This document shows positions 1 to 5,222 of a DNA stretch of 5,222 bases, one piece after another. The stretch is from an uncultured Collinsella sp. (GTDB lineage Bacteria; Actinomycetota; Coriobacteriia; Coriobacteriales; Coriobacteriaceae), in assembly GCA_900551305.1 (NCBI GenBank), contig URVK01000138.1:1-5222 (forward strand), read 5' to 3'. The stretch's first letter is position 1, and each line of letters starts with the position of its first letter. The position numbers were made by a program, and so were the translations under genes. The notes under the pieces are model-generated. The model was not told where the DNA came from. It did no database searches and saw only the letters and a program-made list of their open reading frames with translations.

Positions 1-173
1 TATCCGTGGCAAAGGCCCCCCCCAATTTCGCGCGAGCCATCCGGCGAGCCATCGTTGACCAGCACACCTTCCCAATCGGGCATGTCCTGCGCAAGCAGGG
101 AGTCCAGGCACCAGGCCAGGCACTCCTCCACTTTATAGATGGGAACGACAACGGAAATCTTGGGGGTAGCCAT
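1..173 (-). CDS. Family 2 glycosyltransferase, N-terminal fragment (gene A, cut by window edge)
   Basis: The first 57 codons of a GT2 (GT-A fold) sugar transferase are visible; the rest lies left of the window. It starts at ATG 173-171 with MATPKISVVVPIYKVEE. The nucleotide-sugar-binding strands are seen as VVVPIYK (residues 8-14), the CLDSLLAQ helix (22-29) and VNDGSPDGS (39-47). The start is supported by AGGAG at 183-187, which overlaps the TAG stop of the preceding gene B with a 9-base spacer, so translation is probably coupled to B. After residue 50 the frame enters eight G's and reads GGGLCHG, which is not family-like. A frame with one G fewer reads IGGAFATD, the usual GT2 continuation, so the gene may be frameshifted or phase-variable here. 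GT2 identity is secure. Donor, acceptor and intactness cannot be judged. Confidence 0.85.
   Translation of the reverse strand, partial: MATPKISVVVPIYKVEECLAWCLDSLLAQDMPDWEGVLVNDGSPDGSREIGGGLCHG
16..23. repeat. Homopolymer tract of eight C (G on the coding strand) inside gene A
   Basis: Eight consecutive C on the plus strand give G8 in codons 51-53 of gene A. It is the longest single-base run I noticed in the window. Removing one G, or adding two, restores a typical GT2 sequence downstream. Such runs in surface-glycan transferase genes are known sites of slipped-strand phase variation in other bacteria. A base-calling or assembly error would look identical. Confidence 0.6.
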
Positions 174-185
174 AGTCACTCGCTC

Positions 186-1304
186 CTACTGTGCGGCCGG
201 AACGTCATCAGGGTGCGGGTTGTCGCCGTAGGTGCGCTGATACGTCAGCACGCGCCAGACCAGCGGCAAGCCGCCAATCTTAAAGTAATGCTTAAACGTA
301 TTGAGCTTGCCCGGCTTCTTAAAGTCAAAGCGTGAATCGATATAGGCGCGGGACGACTTGACCATCAGGCGCAAGTCGGTCTCGCCACGCGGATCGAACA
401 GCGACAGGTCAAAGCGACCGGCATCCCAATCGGCCTTGAGCTCGGGAGATGCCTTCTTCCAAAACTGCTCACGCAGCTCATCGACCAGGCGCTCATCATT
501 CCAACGGTACGTATCGACCTTCATGCGCATTAAAATCCCCTGGAGCTGAGCCTTGAGCTCGGGACGCTCATCCAAAAAGCGCTGCATCTCGGCATATTCG
601 TCGCATACGCAAAACACCTTGTTGGGCGAATTAACGGAGCTCTTCTCGTTATCCTGGCGATAGCACAAAATGGGGTCCGCAATAAACGCGGCGCGCTCGG
701 CGCAAGCCCAAACCTTAAAGTTAAAGCCTGCGTCCTGATACGAGGCACCCGGCGTGGGAAGGAACCGAATCTGATTGTCGATGAGGAACTCGCGGCGATA
801 GATGGCAGACCAAATGGAAGGCTTGCGGTAGAAGATACCCGGGCAATCGACGGGGCGATACGCGGCGCCCGTCATATGCTCGTCGATGATCCCAAACAGC
901 TCACGGCGCTCGGTGGGCGTGGACCAATACAGGTAAAAGTCGCCCTTAACCACATCGACATGCTCAATATCGGCCTTGGCGACCAGCTTTTGGAGCGAAT
1001 CCTCAAACATAAAGTCGTCGGACTCAAGGATGCCCACGTACTCACCGCGCGCCATCTCCAGGCCGCGGTTCATCGAGTCGCCGTAACCGCTGTTGGCCTT
1101 GTCGATCATCTTTACACGGGGGTCGCGCTCCATGTACTCGCGGATGATATCCGGCGAACTATCGGTGGAGCCGTCGTTGATACAGATAATCTCGATGTCC
1201 TTGAGCGTCTGCGCAACGGCGGAATCGAGGCACTCGCGCAGGTAGCGCTCAACATTGCAGATGGGGACAAGCAGCGAAACTTTAGGGGTATCAGAGTTCT
1301 GCAA
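186..1304 (-). CDS. Family 2 glycosyltransferase (gene B, paralogue of gene D)
   Basis: This is a 372-residue GT2 enzyme expected to transfer a sugar from a nucleotide donor to a growing surface glycan at the cytoplasmic face of the membrane. The GT-A domain shows VPICN (13-17), INDGSTDSS (42-50), ANSGYGDSMNRG (70-81) and the metal-binding ESDDF (94-98). It continues with KPSIWSAIYRREFL (161-174), PGASYQD (185-191, whose Asp is a candidate catalytic base) and YRQDN (215-219). Residues 240-330 are helical-looking and charged. The tail holds KHYFKIGGLPLVWRVL (338-353), which could be a membrane-associating segment; no true transmembrane helix is seen. The start is TTG, chosen because a full AGGAGG lies 5 bases upstream and the family N-terminus follows at once. 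It lies 74 bases after gene C and 12 bases before gene A. Most similar here to gene D. The sugar specificity is unknown. Confidence 0.93.
   Translation of the reverse strand: MQNSDTPKVSLLVPICNVERYLRECLDSAVAQTLKDIEIICINDGSTDSSPDIIREYMERDPRVKMIDKANSGYGDSMNRGLEMARGEYVGILESDDFMFEDSLQKLVAKADIEHVDVVKGDFYLYWSTPTERRELFGIIDEHMTGAAYRPVDCPGIFYRKPSIWSAIYRREFLIDNQIRFLPTPGASYQDAGFNFKVWACAERAAFIADPILCYRQDNEKSSVNSPNKVFCVCDEYAEMQRFLDERPELKAQLQGILMRMKVDTYRWNDERLVDELREQFWKKASPELKADWDAGRFDLSLFDPRGETDLRLMVKSSRAYIDSRFDFKKPGKLNTFKHYFKIGGLPLVWRVLTYQRTYGDNPHPDDVPAAQ
1051..1260. repeat. Direct repeat copy 1: N-terminal coding block of gene B matching gene D
   Basis: This block aligns without gaps to 3270-3479 at a constant offset of 2219 bases. 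By hand count 29 of 210 bases differ (about 86% identity). It includes an identical 32-base run (1218-1249) and an identical 26-base run (1087-1112). It encodes the GT2 nucleotide-binding region of gene B. Confidence 0.85.
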
Positions 1305-1309
1305 GAGAA

Positions 1310-1315
1310 CCTCCT
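1310..1315 (-). promoter_or_regulatory. Ribosome binding site AGGAGG fixing a TTG start for gene B
   Basis: The minus strand reads AGGAGG-TTCTC-TTG, a full Shine-Dalgarno core with a short 5-base spacer. No ATG or GTG start fits between it and the conserved GT2 N-terminus, so the TTG at 1304-1302 is the best start. Confidence 0.8.
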
Positions 1316-1338
1316 GTTGAATAGCGTGTAACAGGGTT

Positions 1339-1347
1339 ATTTTAGCA
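1339..1347 (-). promoter_or_regulatory. Possible extended -10 element upstream of gene B
   Basis: In the 74-base gap between genes C and B the minus strand reads TGCTAAAAT, an extended -10 (TGn plus five of six bases of TATAAT). No recognisable -35 lies at the right distance; that stretch is GC-rich. It could give extra transcription of B and A independent of the main operon promoter. This rests on motif match alone. Confidence 0.25.
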
Positions 1348-1378
1348 GCCGGGTTGCGGCGGGCGGCAGCGCTTGGAA

Positions 1379-2419
1379 TTATATAAAGCGCTCCAGGCAG
1401 GCTTTGAGACCGCGAGTCGAAAGATAGAACAGCGTGGCATCTGCCATCGAAACGCCCGGGGTCGCCGCAACGAGCTTGTGGGCAACACGGCGAACGGCGC
1501 CCTTAGCAGGCATATCCGCCCACTCCGTTCCCAAAAACGTCGTGAGGTCCATGTTGACGCGAGCCGCCACGCGATGGAAGTCATCGGAATCCAAGCGCGC
1601 CAAATCAAACACGATAAGGTCCAGGAACCAGGTGATCAGCTCGCCGGGACACAGGTCCATAAGACCGTAGCCCGCCCAGTCCTCCAAGACCTCCTCGAGC
1701 ATTCTCATATGGGCATCGAGCTTTTTGGCGCGAGCCTCGACACTGTTGAACTCGTGCGTCGCCGATTCGCTCTCCATCACGTAGTGGTAGAACTTGTCCG
1801 GCATGACGACGGTCCCGTGGGCAAGCGCATAAGCCGCAAATTGGAAGACGACGTCCTCGCCCAAAGCCAAACCGGGGGCGAAGCGAATGCCTTCGCGATT
1901 GAGCAGCTCGCGCGAAAAAGCCGCACGGCAGGCATAGGGCTGCGTATTCGAATGGAACAGCAGTTGGGGATCACGGGCGCCGAAGGTACCAGCTTTGGGG
2001 CTCATGAGTTGCTGGACGCGTTTGGGGGCAGCATCGGCAGGTTCACAGGCGCCGCCAAAAACGGCGGCCTCGGCATCCGCAGACTCCATGGCATGCAGCA
2101 CGCGCTCGACCGTCTGGGCATCGATGTAATCGTCGGCGTCCACAAAAAAGACGGTCTCGCCCTCGGCGGCATCGATACCCGCATTTCGAGCACACGAGAC
2201 GCCCGCGTTTTCCTGGTCAATCACCAGTACGCGATCGTCGGCCTGCGCGATCTGACGCAACGCGTTCAACGAATCATCAGTCGAACCGTCGTTGACGCAG
2301 ACAACCTGAATCGAGCGCTCGGACTGGGCCAACAGCGAATCGAGGCATCGCTGAATGGAGCGCGACGAATTGTAGACGGGAACGACAATGGTCGCTTTGG
2401 GGGTCAAAGTCTCTCCCAT
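1379..2419 (-). CDS. Family 2 glycosyltransferase, canonical type (gene C)
   Basis: This is a 346-residue GT2 enzyme with the classic GT-A signature. It shows VPVYN (13-17), CLDSLLAQ (25-32), VNDGSTDDS (42-50), ENAGVSCARNAG (70-81), the DxD-type metal site FVDADDYI (92-99) and LALGEDVVF (184-192), whose ED pair is the likely catalytic-base region. The C-terminal third is helical-looking and shares no obvious motif with B or D. No signal peptide or transmembrane helix is seen, so it is probably cytoplasmic or membrane-peripheral. The ATG at 2419 lies only 6 bases past the stop of gene D. Its GAGGGGA ribosome site (2429-2435, 9-base spacer) is inside the last codons of D, which implies translational coupling. 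The family resembles polysaccharide GTs of the EpsJ/WaaE general type; the sugar transferred cannot be read from sequence. Confidence 0.94.
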   Translation of the reverse strand: MGETLTPKATIVVPVYNSSRSIQRCLDSLLAQSERSIQVVCVNDGSTDDSLNALRQIAQADDRVLVIDQENAGVSCARNAGIDAAEGETVFFVDADDYIDAQTVERVLHAMESADAEAAVFGGACEPADAAPKRVQQLMSPKAGTFGARDPQLLFHSNTQPYACRAAFSRELLNREGIRFAPGLALGEDVVFQFAAYALAHGTVVMPDKFYHYVMESESATHEFNSVEARAKKLDAHMRMLEEVLEDWAGYGLMDLCPGELITWFLDLIVFDLARLDSDDFHRVAARVNMDLTTFLGTEWADMPAKGAVRRVAHKLVAATPGVSMADATLFYLSTRGLKACLERFI

Positions 2420-2425
2420 GTCGAC

Positions 2426-3529
2426 CTATCCCCTCAGCGATTCGATGAGGAAGGCAGCGACCACGCCTGGGCCTCCAACCGAGGCGTAATACTTAGCACG
2501 CCCCAAGGCACCATCCGTCGCAAAACTCGGATGCTCGTCAACCCAGCCCTCAGGATCTTTGAGGATGGCAGCGAGATTTGCGCGCTTCCACGGCTTGAGG
2601 TCGTCAAGCGAAAAGTCCCCGGCGTCCAAGGCCGCTTGGAACTCCTTGGCCATCTGAACCAGGAACTCCTTATAGAACTTAGGCGCCAGGCGCACGTAGT
2701 TCCACATGTACGAATCGTACTTAATGAGCTGATTGAACTTGAGCATGCGCGCGACATCGCCGCTTACGTGGTCGCGGGCATAATCCTCACGAATCCAACG
2801 CTCAATCTCGGCATACTCGGTATTGACGCAAAAGACCTTAGCCGAAGAATTGACCGAGGAGTTCTCGTTGTCCTGACGATACGAAAGCACGGCATCGTGC
2901 AGGTAAACGGCCTTGTCGGCGCAGGCAATCACCTTAAAGGCAAACGACGTGTCCTGAAAGGATGCTCCCGGAGTCGGCAAGAACTTGATGCCGTTGCGCT
3001 CAAGAAAATCGCGACGGTACACAGCCGACCAAATCGACGGTTTCTGCTTAAAGAACTGCGTCGTGTCGCTCGGGTGCACCGGCTTACCGCAGTCCTTGGC
3101 CTTAAACATCTCGTGCAGCGAACGGCGCTCCTCGGGCTTAGACCAGTAGAAATCAAAGTTCGCCTTCGCAAAGTCGGCATTATTGCTATCGGCGGCCGAG
3201 ACAAGCTTTTCGAGTGCGTCGGGCGCCATAAAGTCATCGGACTCCAAGATGCCAACGTACTTGCCACGCGCCATCTCCAGACCGTGGTTCATCGAGTCGC
3301 CGTAGCCGCTGTTGGCCTTGTCGATCATCTTGACGCGCCTATCGCGCTCCATATACTCGCGGATAATCGCCGGCGAGTTGTCGGTCGACCCGTCGTTAAT
3401 GCAGACGATCTCAATATCCTTGAGCGTCTGCGCCAGGGCGGAATCGAGGCACTCGCGCAGGTAGCGCTGAACATTGTAAATGGGAATAAGCAGCGACAGA
3501 ACAGGGCTGCCAGAGGCGTTAGTAGACAA
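2426..3529 (-). CDS. Family 2 glycosyltransferase (gene D, first gene of the leftward operon)
   Basis: This is a 367-residue GT2 enzyme and a paralogue of gene B. Its motifs are IPIYN (15-19), INDGSTDNS (44-52), KANSGYGDSMNHG (71-83), ESDDF (96-100), KPSIWSAVYRRDFL (163-176), PGASFQD (187-193) and YRQDNENSSVNS (218-229). The region around residues 114-162 differs most from B and may shape acceptor choice (inference). The tail KYYASVGGPGVVAAFL (346-361) matches the tail of B in pattern and may sit on the membrane. The start is TTG at 3529-3527, preceded by AAGGAG with a 5-base spacer; an upstream ATG at 3561 is in another frame. As the first gene of the minus-strand series, it faces the divergent promoter region shared with the plus-strand GT. 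The role in surface polysaccharide assembly is inferred from family and context. Confidence 0.93.
   Translation of the reverse strand: MSTNASGSPVLSLLIPIYNVQRYLRECLDSALAQTLKDIEIVCINDGSTDNSPAIIREYMERDRRVKMIDKANSGYGDSMNHGLEMARGKYVGILESDDFMAPDALEKLVSAADSNNADFAKANFDFYWSKPEERRSLHEMFKAKDCGKPVHPSDTTQFFKQKPSIWSAVYRRDFLERNGIKFLPTPGASFQDTSFAFKVIACADKAVYLHDAVLSYRQDNENSSVNSSAKVFCVNTEYAEIERWIREDYARDHVSGDVARMLKFNQLIKYDSYMWNYVRLAPKFYKEFLVQMAKEFQAALDAGDFSLDDLKPWKRANLAAILKDPEGWVDEHPSFATDGALGRAKYYASVGGPGVVAAFLIESLRG
3270..3479. repeat. Direct repeat copy 2: N-terminal coding block of gene D matching gene B
   Basis: This is the partner of 1051-1260, in the same orientation, inside gene D. The long identical runs fall at 3437-3468 and 3306-3331. 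The two copies could recombine and delete gene C together with parts of B and D, leaving a B/D chimera. Confidence 0.85.
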
Positions 3530-3534
3530 ATGTG

Positions 3535-3540
3535 CTCCTT
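3535..3540 (-). promoter_or_regulatory. Ribosome binding site AAGGAG fixing a TTG start for gene D
   Basis: The minus strand reads AAGGAG-CACAT-TTG. The strong site and 5-base spacer match the arrangement before gene B and support the TTG start; no in-frame ATG or GTG lies near it. Confidence 0.8.
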
Positions 3541-3594
3541 AGGAAATACCTGTCGTTTCATGGTATCAAAGGGTCAGCGCGCCAGCGGGCGTTT

Positions 3595-3623
3595 ATATAA
3601 TCTATGGAGCCTCTTGCGGGCAA
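3595..3623 (-). promoter_or_regulatory. Candidate promoter of the leftward GT operon
   Basis: On the minus strand TTGCCC (3623-3618) is followed after 17-20 bases by the AT-rich TTATATAAA (3600-3592), which offers a -10 such as TATAAA. It is the only AT-rich block in the divergent gap on this strand and sits about 65 bases upstream of the gene D start. The exact -10 register is uncertain because the spacing is only ideal for the weaker TTATAT reading. Confidence 0.4.
3596..3601 (+). promoter_or_regulatory. Consensus -10 TATAAT on the plus strand
   Basis: A perfect TATAAT overlaps the minus-strand candidate -10, but no good -35 lies 16-18 bases upstream. If used, it would give the plus-strand GT a leader of roughly 180 bases and make the two divergent promoters compete for the same core. 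Confidence 0.25.
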
Positions 3624-3679
3624 AGCAGCCCCACGTCATGCGGCGGGCCCATGGCAGGTTCCTGCGTTTTATTCAAAGC

Positions 3680-3710
3680 TTGCCGTCAAGGTGCGCCGAG
3701 CCTTTACAAT
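3680..3710 (+). promoter_or_regulatory. Candidate promoter for the plus-strand glycosyltransferase
   Basis: TTGCCG (3680-3685) and TACAAT (3705-3710, five of six consensus bases) are separated by 19 bases, slightly long for a housekeeping sigma factor. It would place the transcript start roughly 70 bases before the ATG at 3786. The rest of the 3530-3785 gap holds no gene I can support. Confidence 0.35.
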
Positions 3711-3767
3711 AAGACAGTCCCAAGGACGTATTCGATAGCTTCCGCGCAGCACTCGCCCGCCGCGCGT

Positions 3768-3774
3768 GAAAGGA
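3768..3774 (+). promoter_or_regulatory. Ribosome binding site GAAAGGA deciding the start at 3786
   Basis: GAAAGGA lies 11 bases before ATG 3786. The frame is open back to an ATG at 3651, but that 45-residue extension has no family-like sequence, so the internal ATG is preferred. Confidence 0.6.
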
Positions 3775-3785
3775 TATATTGCCCC

Positions 3786-4805
3786 ATGCCTACAACCCTT
3801 CCCGCCCCCATCGATAAGCTCGCCATCGTCGTCGTTACGTACAAGCGCCAGGAACTCCTAGCCAACTTGTTCGACTCCATGACCGGGCTCACGGCAACGC
3901 CTTGGCGCATCGTAATTGTCGATAACGAGAATTCGCGCGAGACCGAGGCCATGTGCACCGCATTCAACGAGCGCTTGGCCAACCTGTGGGGCATCGACAC
4001 CGAGCAGCCCGACGCGCAGGGCGGCACCGACCGTGTCATCTACGCCCCGCAGCTCGAAAACGGCGGCGGTGCGGGCGGCTTCTCCGCCGGCACTAAATGC
4101 GCCTATGACCTGGGCGCCCAGTGGTTCTGGGTGATGGACGACGACGTGCTCGTCATCCCTGAAGGCATCGAGCGCTTGGCCAAGTGGACCGACCGCTACG
4201 ACGTCATCCAGGGTTCGCGCCTGGACTTCGACGGCGGCGCGTTCTTTTGGCAGTACCAACTGATCCTTTCGCTCGGCATTCCAAACCCTGTCGCCAAGTG
4301 GGATCTGGGTCCCGAGGGCTACCGCACCATGAACCAGCTGTGCTTTGAGGGCGGCATGTTCTCGCGCCGCGTGGTCGACAAGATTGGCCTGCCCGATGCG
4401 CGCTTCTTTATCTACGGCGACGATGCCTGCTACGGCTACGTGGCCAGCCAACACTTCCCCGCCGCCGTTGTTGCTGACGTGGTTCTCAAGCGCGCCCGCG
4501 CCGTCTCTAACTGGGATATCGCCGGCAAGCGCCAGCTCAACTCCACGAGCGACACCAACCGCTACTACATCATGCGCAACCGAGGCTTCCTCGCTCGCTA
4601 TATGCAGATCTACGGTGACTACCACCCCATGCTGTTCCGCCTAGGCAATGCCGCGACCTTCTGCAAGGAATTCATTCGCCTGGCCGCGGTCGACAAGTGC
4701 TTTAAGACCGGCATTCCGGCGCTGCGCCGAGGCATGAAAGACGCCCGCAAGATCATCAAGGATCCCAACTGGAAGCCCATGCCGCCCATGAAGGACACCG
4801 AGTAA
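3786..4805 (+). CDS. GlfT1-like family 2 glycosyltransferase (galactofuranosyl/rhamnosyl-transferase type)
   Basis: This is a 339-residue GT2 enzyme resembling the group that contains mycobacterial GlfT1 and related galactofuranosyl or rhamnosyl transferases. Those enzymes use UDP-galactofuranose or dTDP-rhamnose to extend lipid-linked glycans. Visible motifs are IVVVTYKR (14-21), IVDNENS (44-50), ENGGGAGGFSAG (91-102), WVMDDDV (115-121, metal-binding DDD), CFEGGMFSRRVV (186-197), FIYGDDACY (208-216, candidate catalytic-base Asp) and NRYYIMRNR (258-266), which recalls the YYxxRN motif of that group. No transmembrane helix is seen; the basic C-terminus (about 304-330) may bind membrane. It is transcribed divergently from gene D across a 256-base gap and ends 24 bases from the convergent gene on its right. 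No UDP-galactopyranose mutase or rhamnose genes are in view, so the donor is unproven. Confidence 0.93.
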   Translation: MPTTLPAPIDKLAIVVVTYKRQELLANLFDSMTGLTATPWRIVIVDNENSRETEAMCTAFNERLANLWGIDTEQPDAQGGTDRVIYAPQLENGGGAGGFSAGTKCAYDLGAQWFWVMDDDVLVIPEGIERLAKWTDRYDVIQGSRLDFDGGAFFWQYQLILSLGIPNPVAKWDLGPEGYRTMNQLCFEGGMFSRRVVDKIGLPDARFFIYGDDACYGYVASQHFPAAVVADVVLKRARAVSNWDIAGKRQLNSTSDTNRYYIMRNRGFLARYMQIYGDYHPMLFRLGNAATFCKEFIRLAAVDKCFKTGIPALRRGMKDARKIIKDPNWKPMPPMKDTE

Positions 4806-4829
4806 CGGAAGCCGGAAACACCTCAGCGC

Positions 4830-5222
4830 TTAAAGCCGCTGGCACACCGTAGCCACATGCTGTCCATCAAACCCAAACCCCCAGCGCATGCGGCCAACTC
4901 CGGGTCGTGGCACACGGATTTCGTCGATGCCGTCGCGCTCTATGTCGAGTAGCGACTGCACGGCCAGCAATTCCAGGCCCAGCGCATCCACACCGGGGTC
5001 ATACATCATGTTGATCGTTATCAGCGGGCGCTCGTCCAGCATGCCAATCGTATCTGCTACGTCGAACACAGCACCCGTAGGGAAAACCTGGATGTCCCAG
5101 CGACCTGCGCCACACTTTCGCCTCGAGGCAGGATTGGCATAGCCCGGCAAGCCAAAGCAGAGCCCCTGCAAGAGCAGATGATATGGCAGCGGGCTATTTT
5201 GGGCGGGCCCCCTGGCATGTGG
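4830..5222 (-). CDS. Partial protein of uncertain family, possibly the C-terminal half of a macro domain
   Basis: The frame is open from the right edge to a TAA at 4832-4830, giving 130 visible residues. The true start is probably outside the window: the only nearby start codon, TTG at 5171, has no ribosome site, and the frame stays open upstream of it. Codon choice and the acidic-residue pattern look genuine. I do not firmly recognise it. PLITINMMYDPG (66-77), a following helix LELLAVQSLLDIERDGID (83-100), and IRVPRPGVGRMRW (102-114) follow the order seen in TARG1/Poa1p-like macro domains, where a strand, a helix and a PRxGxG loop with a downstream Trp form part of the ADP-ribose site. That reading is tentative; the catalytic Asp of human TARG1 has no clear equivalent. 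Arranged tail-to-tail with the plus-strand GT, it is probably not part of the glycan pathway. Confidence 0.7.
   Translation of the reverse strand, partial: PHARGPAQNSPLPYHLLLQGLCFGLPGYANPASRRKCGAGRWDIQVFPTGAVFDVADTIGMLDERPLITINMMYDPGVDALGLELLAVQSLLDIERDGIDEIRVPRPGVGRMRWGFGFDGQHVATVCQRL

Noticed and set aside
6..335. Plus-strand 109-codon open frame at the left edge
   Set aside because: It runs antisense to genes A and B in the opposed codon register, and both of those have clear GT2 evidence.
1345..1372. GC-rich stretch after gene C as an intrinsic terminator
   Set aside because: It contains GCTGC and GC-rich words, but I could not form a stable stem followed by a T-run on the minus strand.
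1373..3712. Very long plus-strand open frame (779 codons) antisense to genes C and D
   Set aside because: Its codons lie exactly opposite those of C and D, which share one register. It stays open because those genes avoid TTA, CTA and TCA codons, as expected in GC-rich DNA. It has no ribosome site or domain-like sequence, while the minus strand carries clear GT2 motifs.
3651..3785. 45-residue N-terminal extension of the GlfT1-like protein from ATG 3651
   Set aside because: The extension has no family-like sequence and overlaps candidate promoter elements; ATG 3786 has GAAAGGA upstream and leads directly into the GT2 first strand.
3858..4625. Minus-strand open frame of 255 codons opposite the GlfT1-like gene
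   Set aside because: It is a codon-opposed shadow of a gene with secure GT2 motifs, with low-complexity Val/Ala/Gly/Asp-rich composition.
4824..4841. Inverted repeat CAGCG...CGCTG between and into the convergent genes as a terminator
   Set aside because: The stem is only 5 base pairs with an 8-base loop, it lies partly inside the minus-strand gene, and no T-run follows on the plus strand.
4888..5142. Plus-strand 84-codon open frame
   Set aside because: It is a Ser/Pro/Arg-rich shadow of the minus-strand frame, which has better codon choice and protein-like composition.

Overview
The window is G+C-rich bacterial DNA with GC-ended codons. It carries a block of glycosyltransferases (GTs) for a cell-surface glycan, with part of an unrelated gene at the right edge. 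The sequence style points to an intestinal high-GC Gram-positive of the Coriobacteriia, such as a Collinsella relative: paralogous GT2 proteins with SGYGDSMN and KPSIWSA motifs, TTG starts behind strong Shine-Dalgarno sites, and a GlfT1-like GT. No marker gene is present, so the taxon is inference.

Layout on the minus strand, in transcription order: GT2 gene D (2426-3529), GT2 gene C (1379-2419), GT2 gene B (186-1304), and the first 57 codons of another GT2, gene A (1-173, cut by the window edge). D-C and B-A are separated by only 6 and 12 bases. C-B is separated by 74 bases that may hold a weak internal promoter. The four genes read as one operon transcribed leftward from a divergent intergenic region at 3530-3785. 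B and D are paralogues whose N-terminal coding regions are about 86% identical over 210 ungapped bases (hand count). C is a more canonical GT2. Gene A has a run of eight G on its coding strand. One G fewer would restore a typical GT2 reading frame, so the run is either a phase-variation tract or a sequence error.

On the plus strand, 3786-4805 encodes a GT2 of the galactofuranosyl/rhamnosyl-transferase type (GlfT1-like motifs). It is transcribed away from the operon and is probably part of the same glycan pathway. Converging on it with a 24-base gap is the 3' end of a minus-strand gene (4830-5222, open to the window edge). Its visible C-terminal 130 residues are tentatively like the second half of a macro (ADP-ribose-binding) domain.

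Working model: several soluble or membrane-peripheral GT2 enzymes add successive sugars to a lipid-linked surface polysaccharide. The two paralogues probably transfer to related acceptors. No CRISPR, tRNA, rRNA, insertion sequence or convincing terminator was found.
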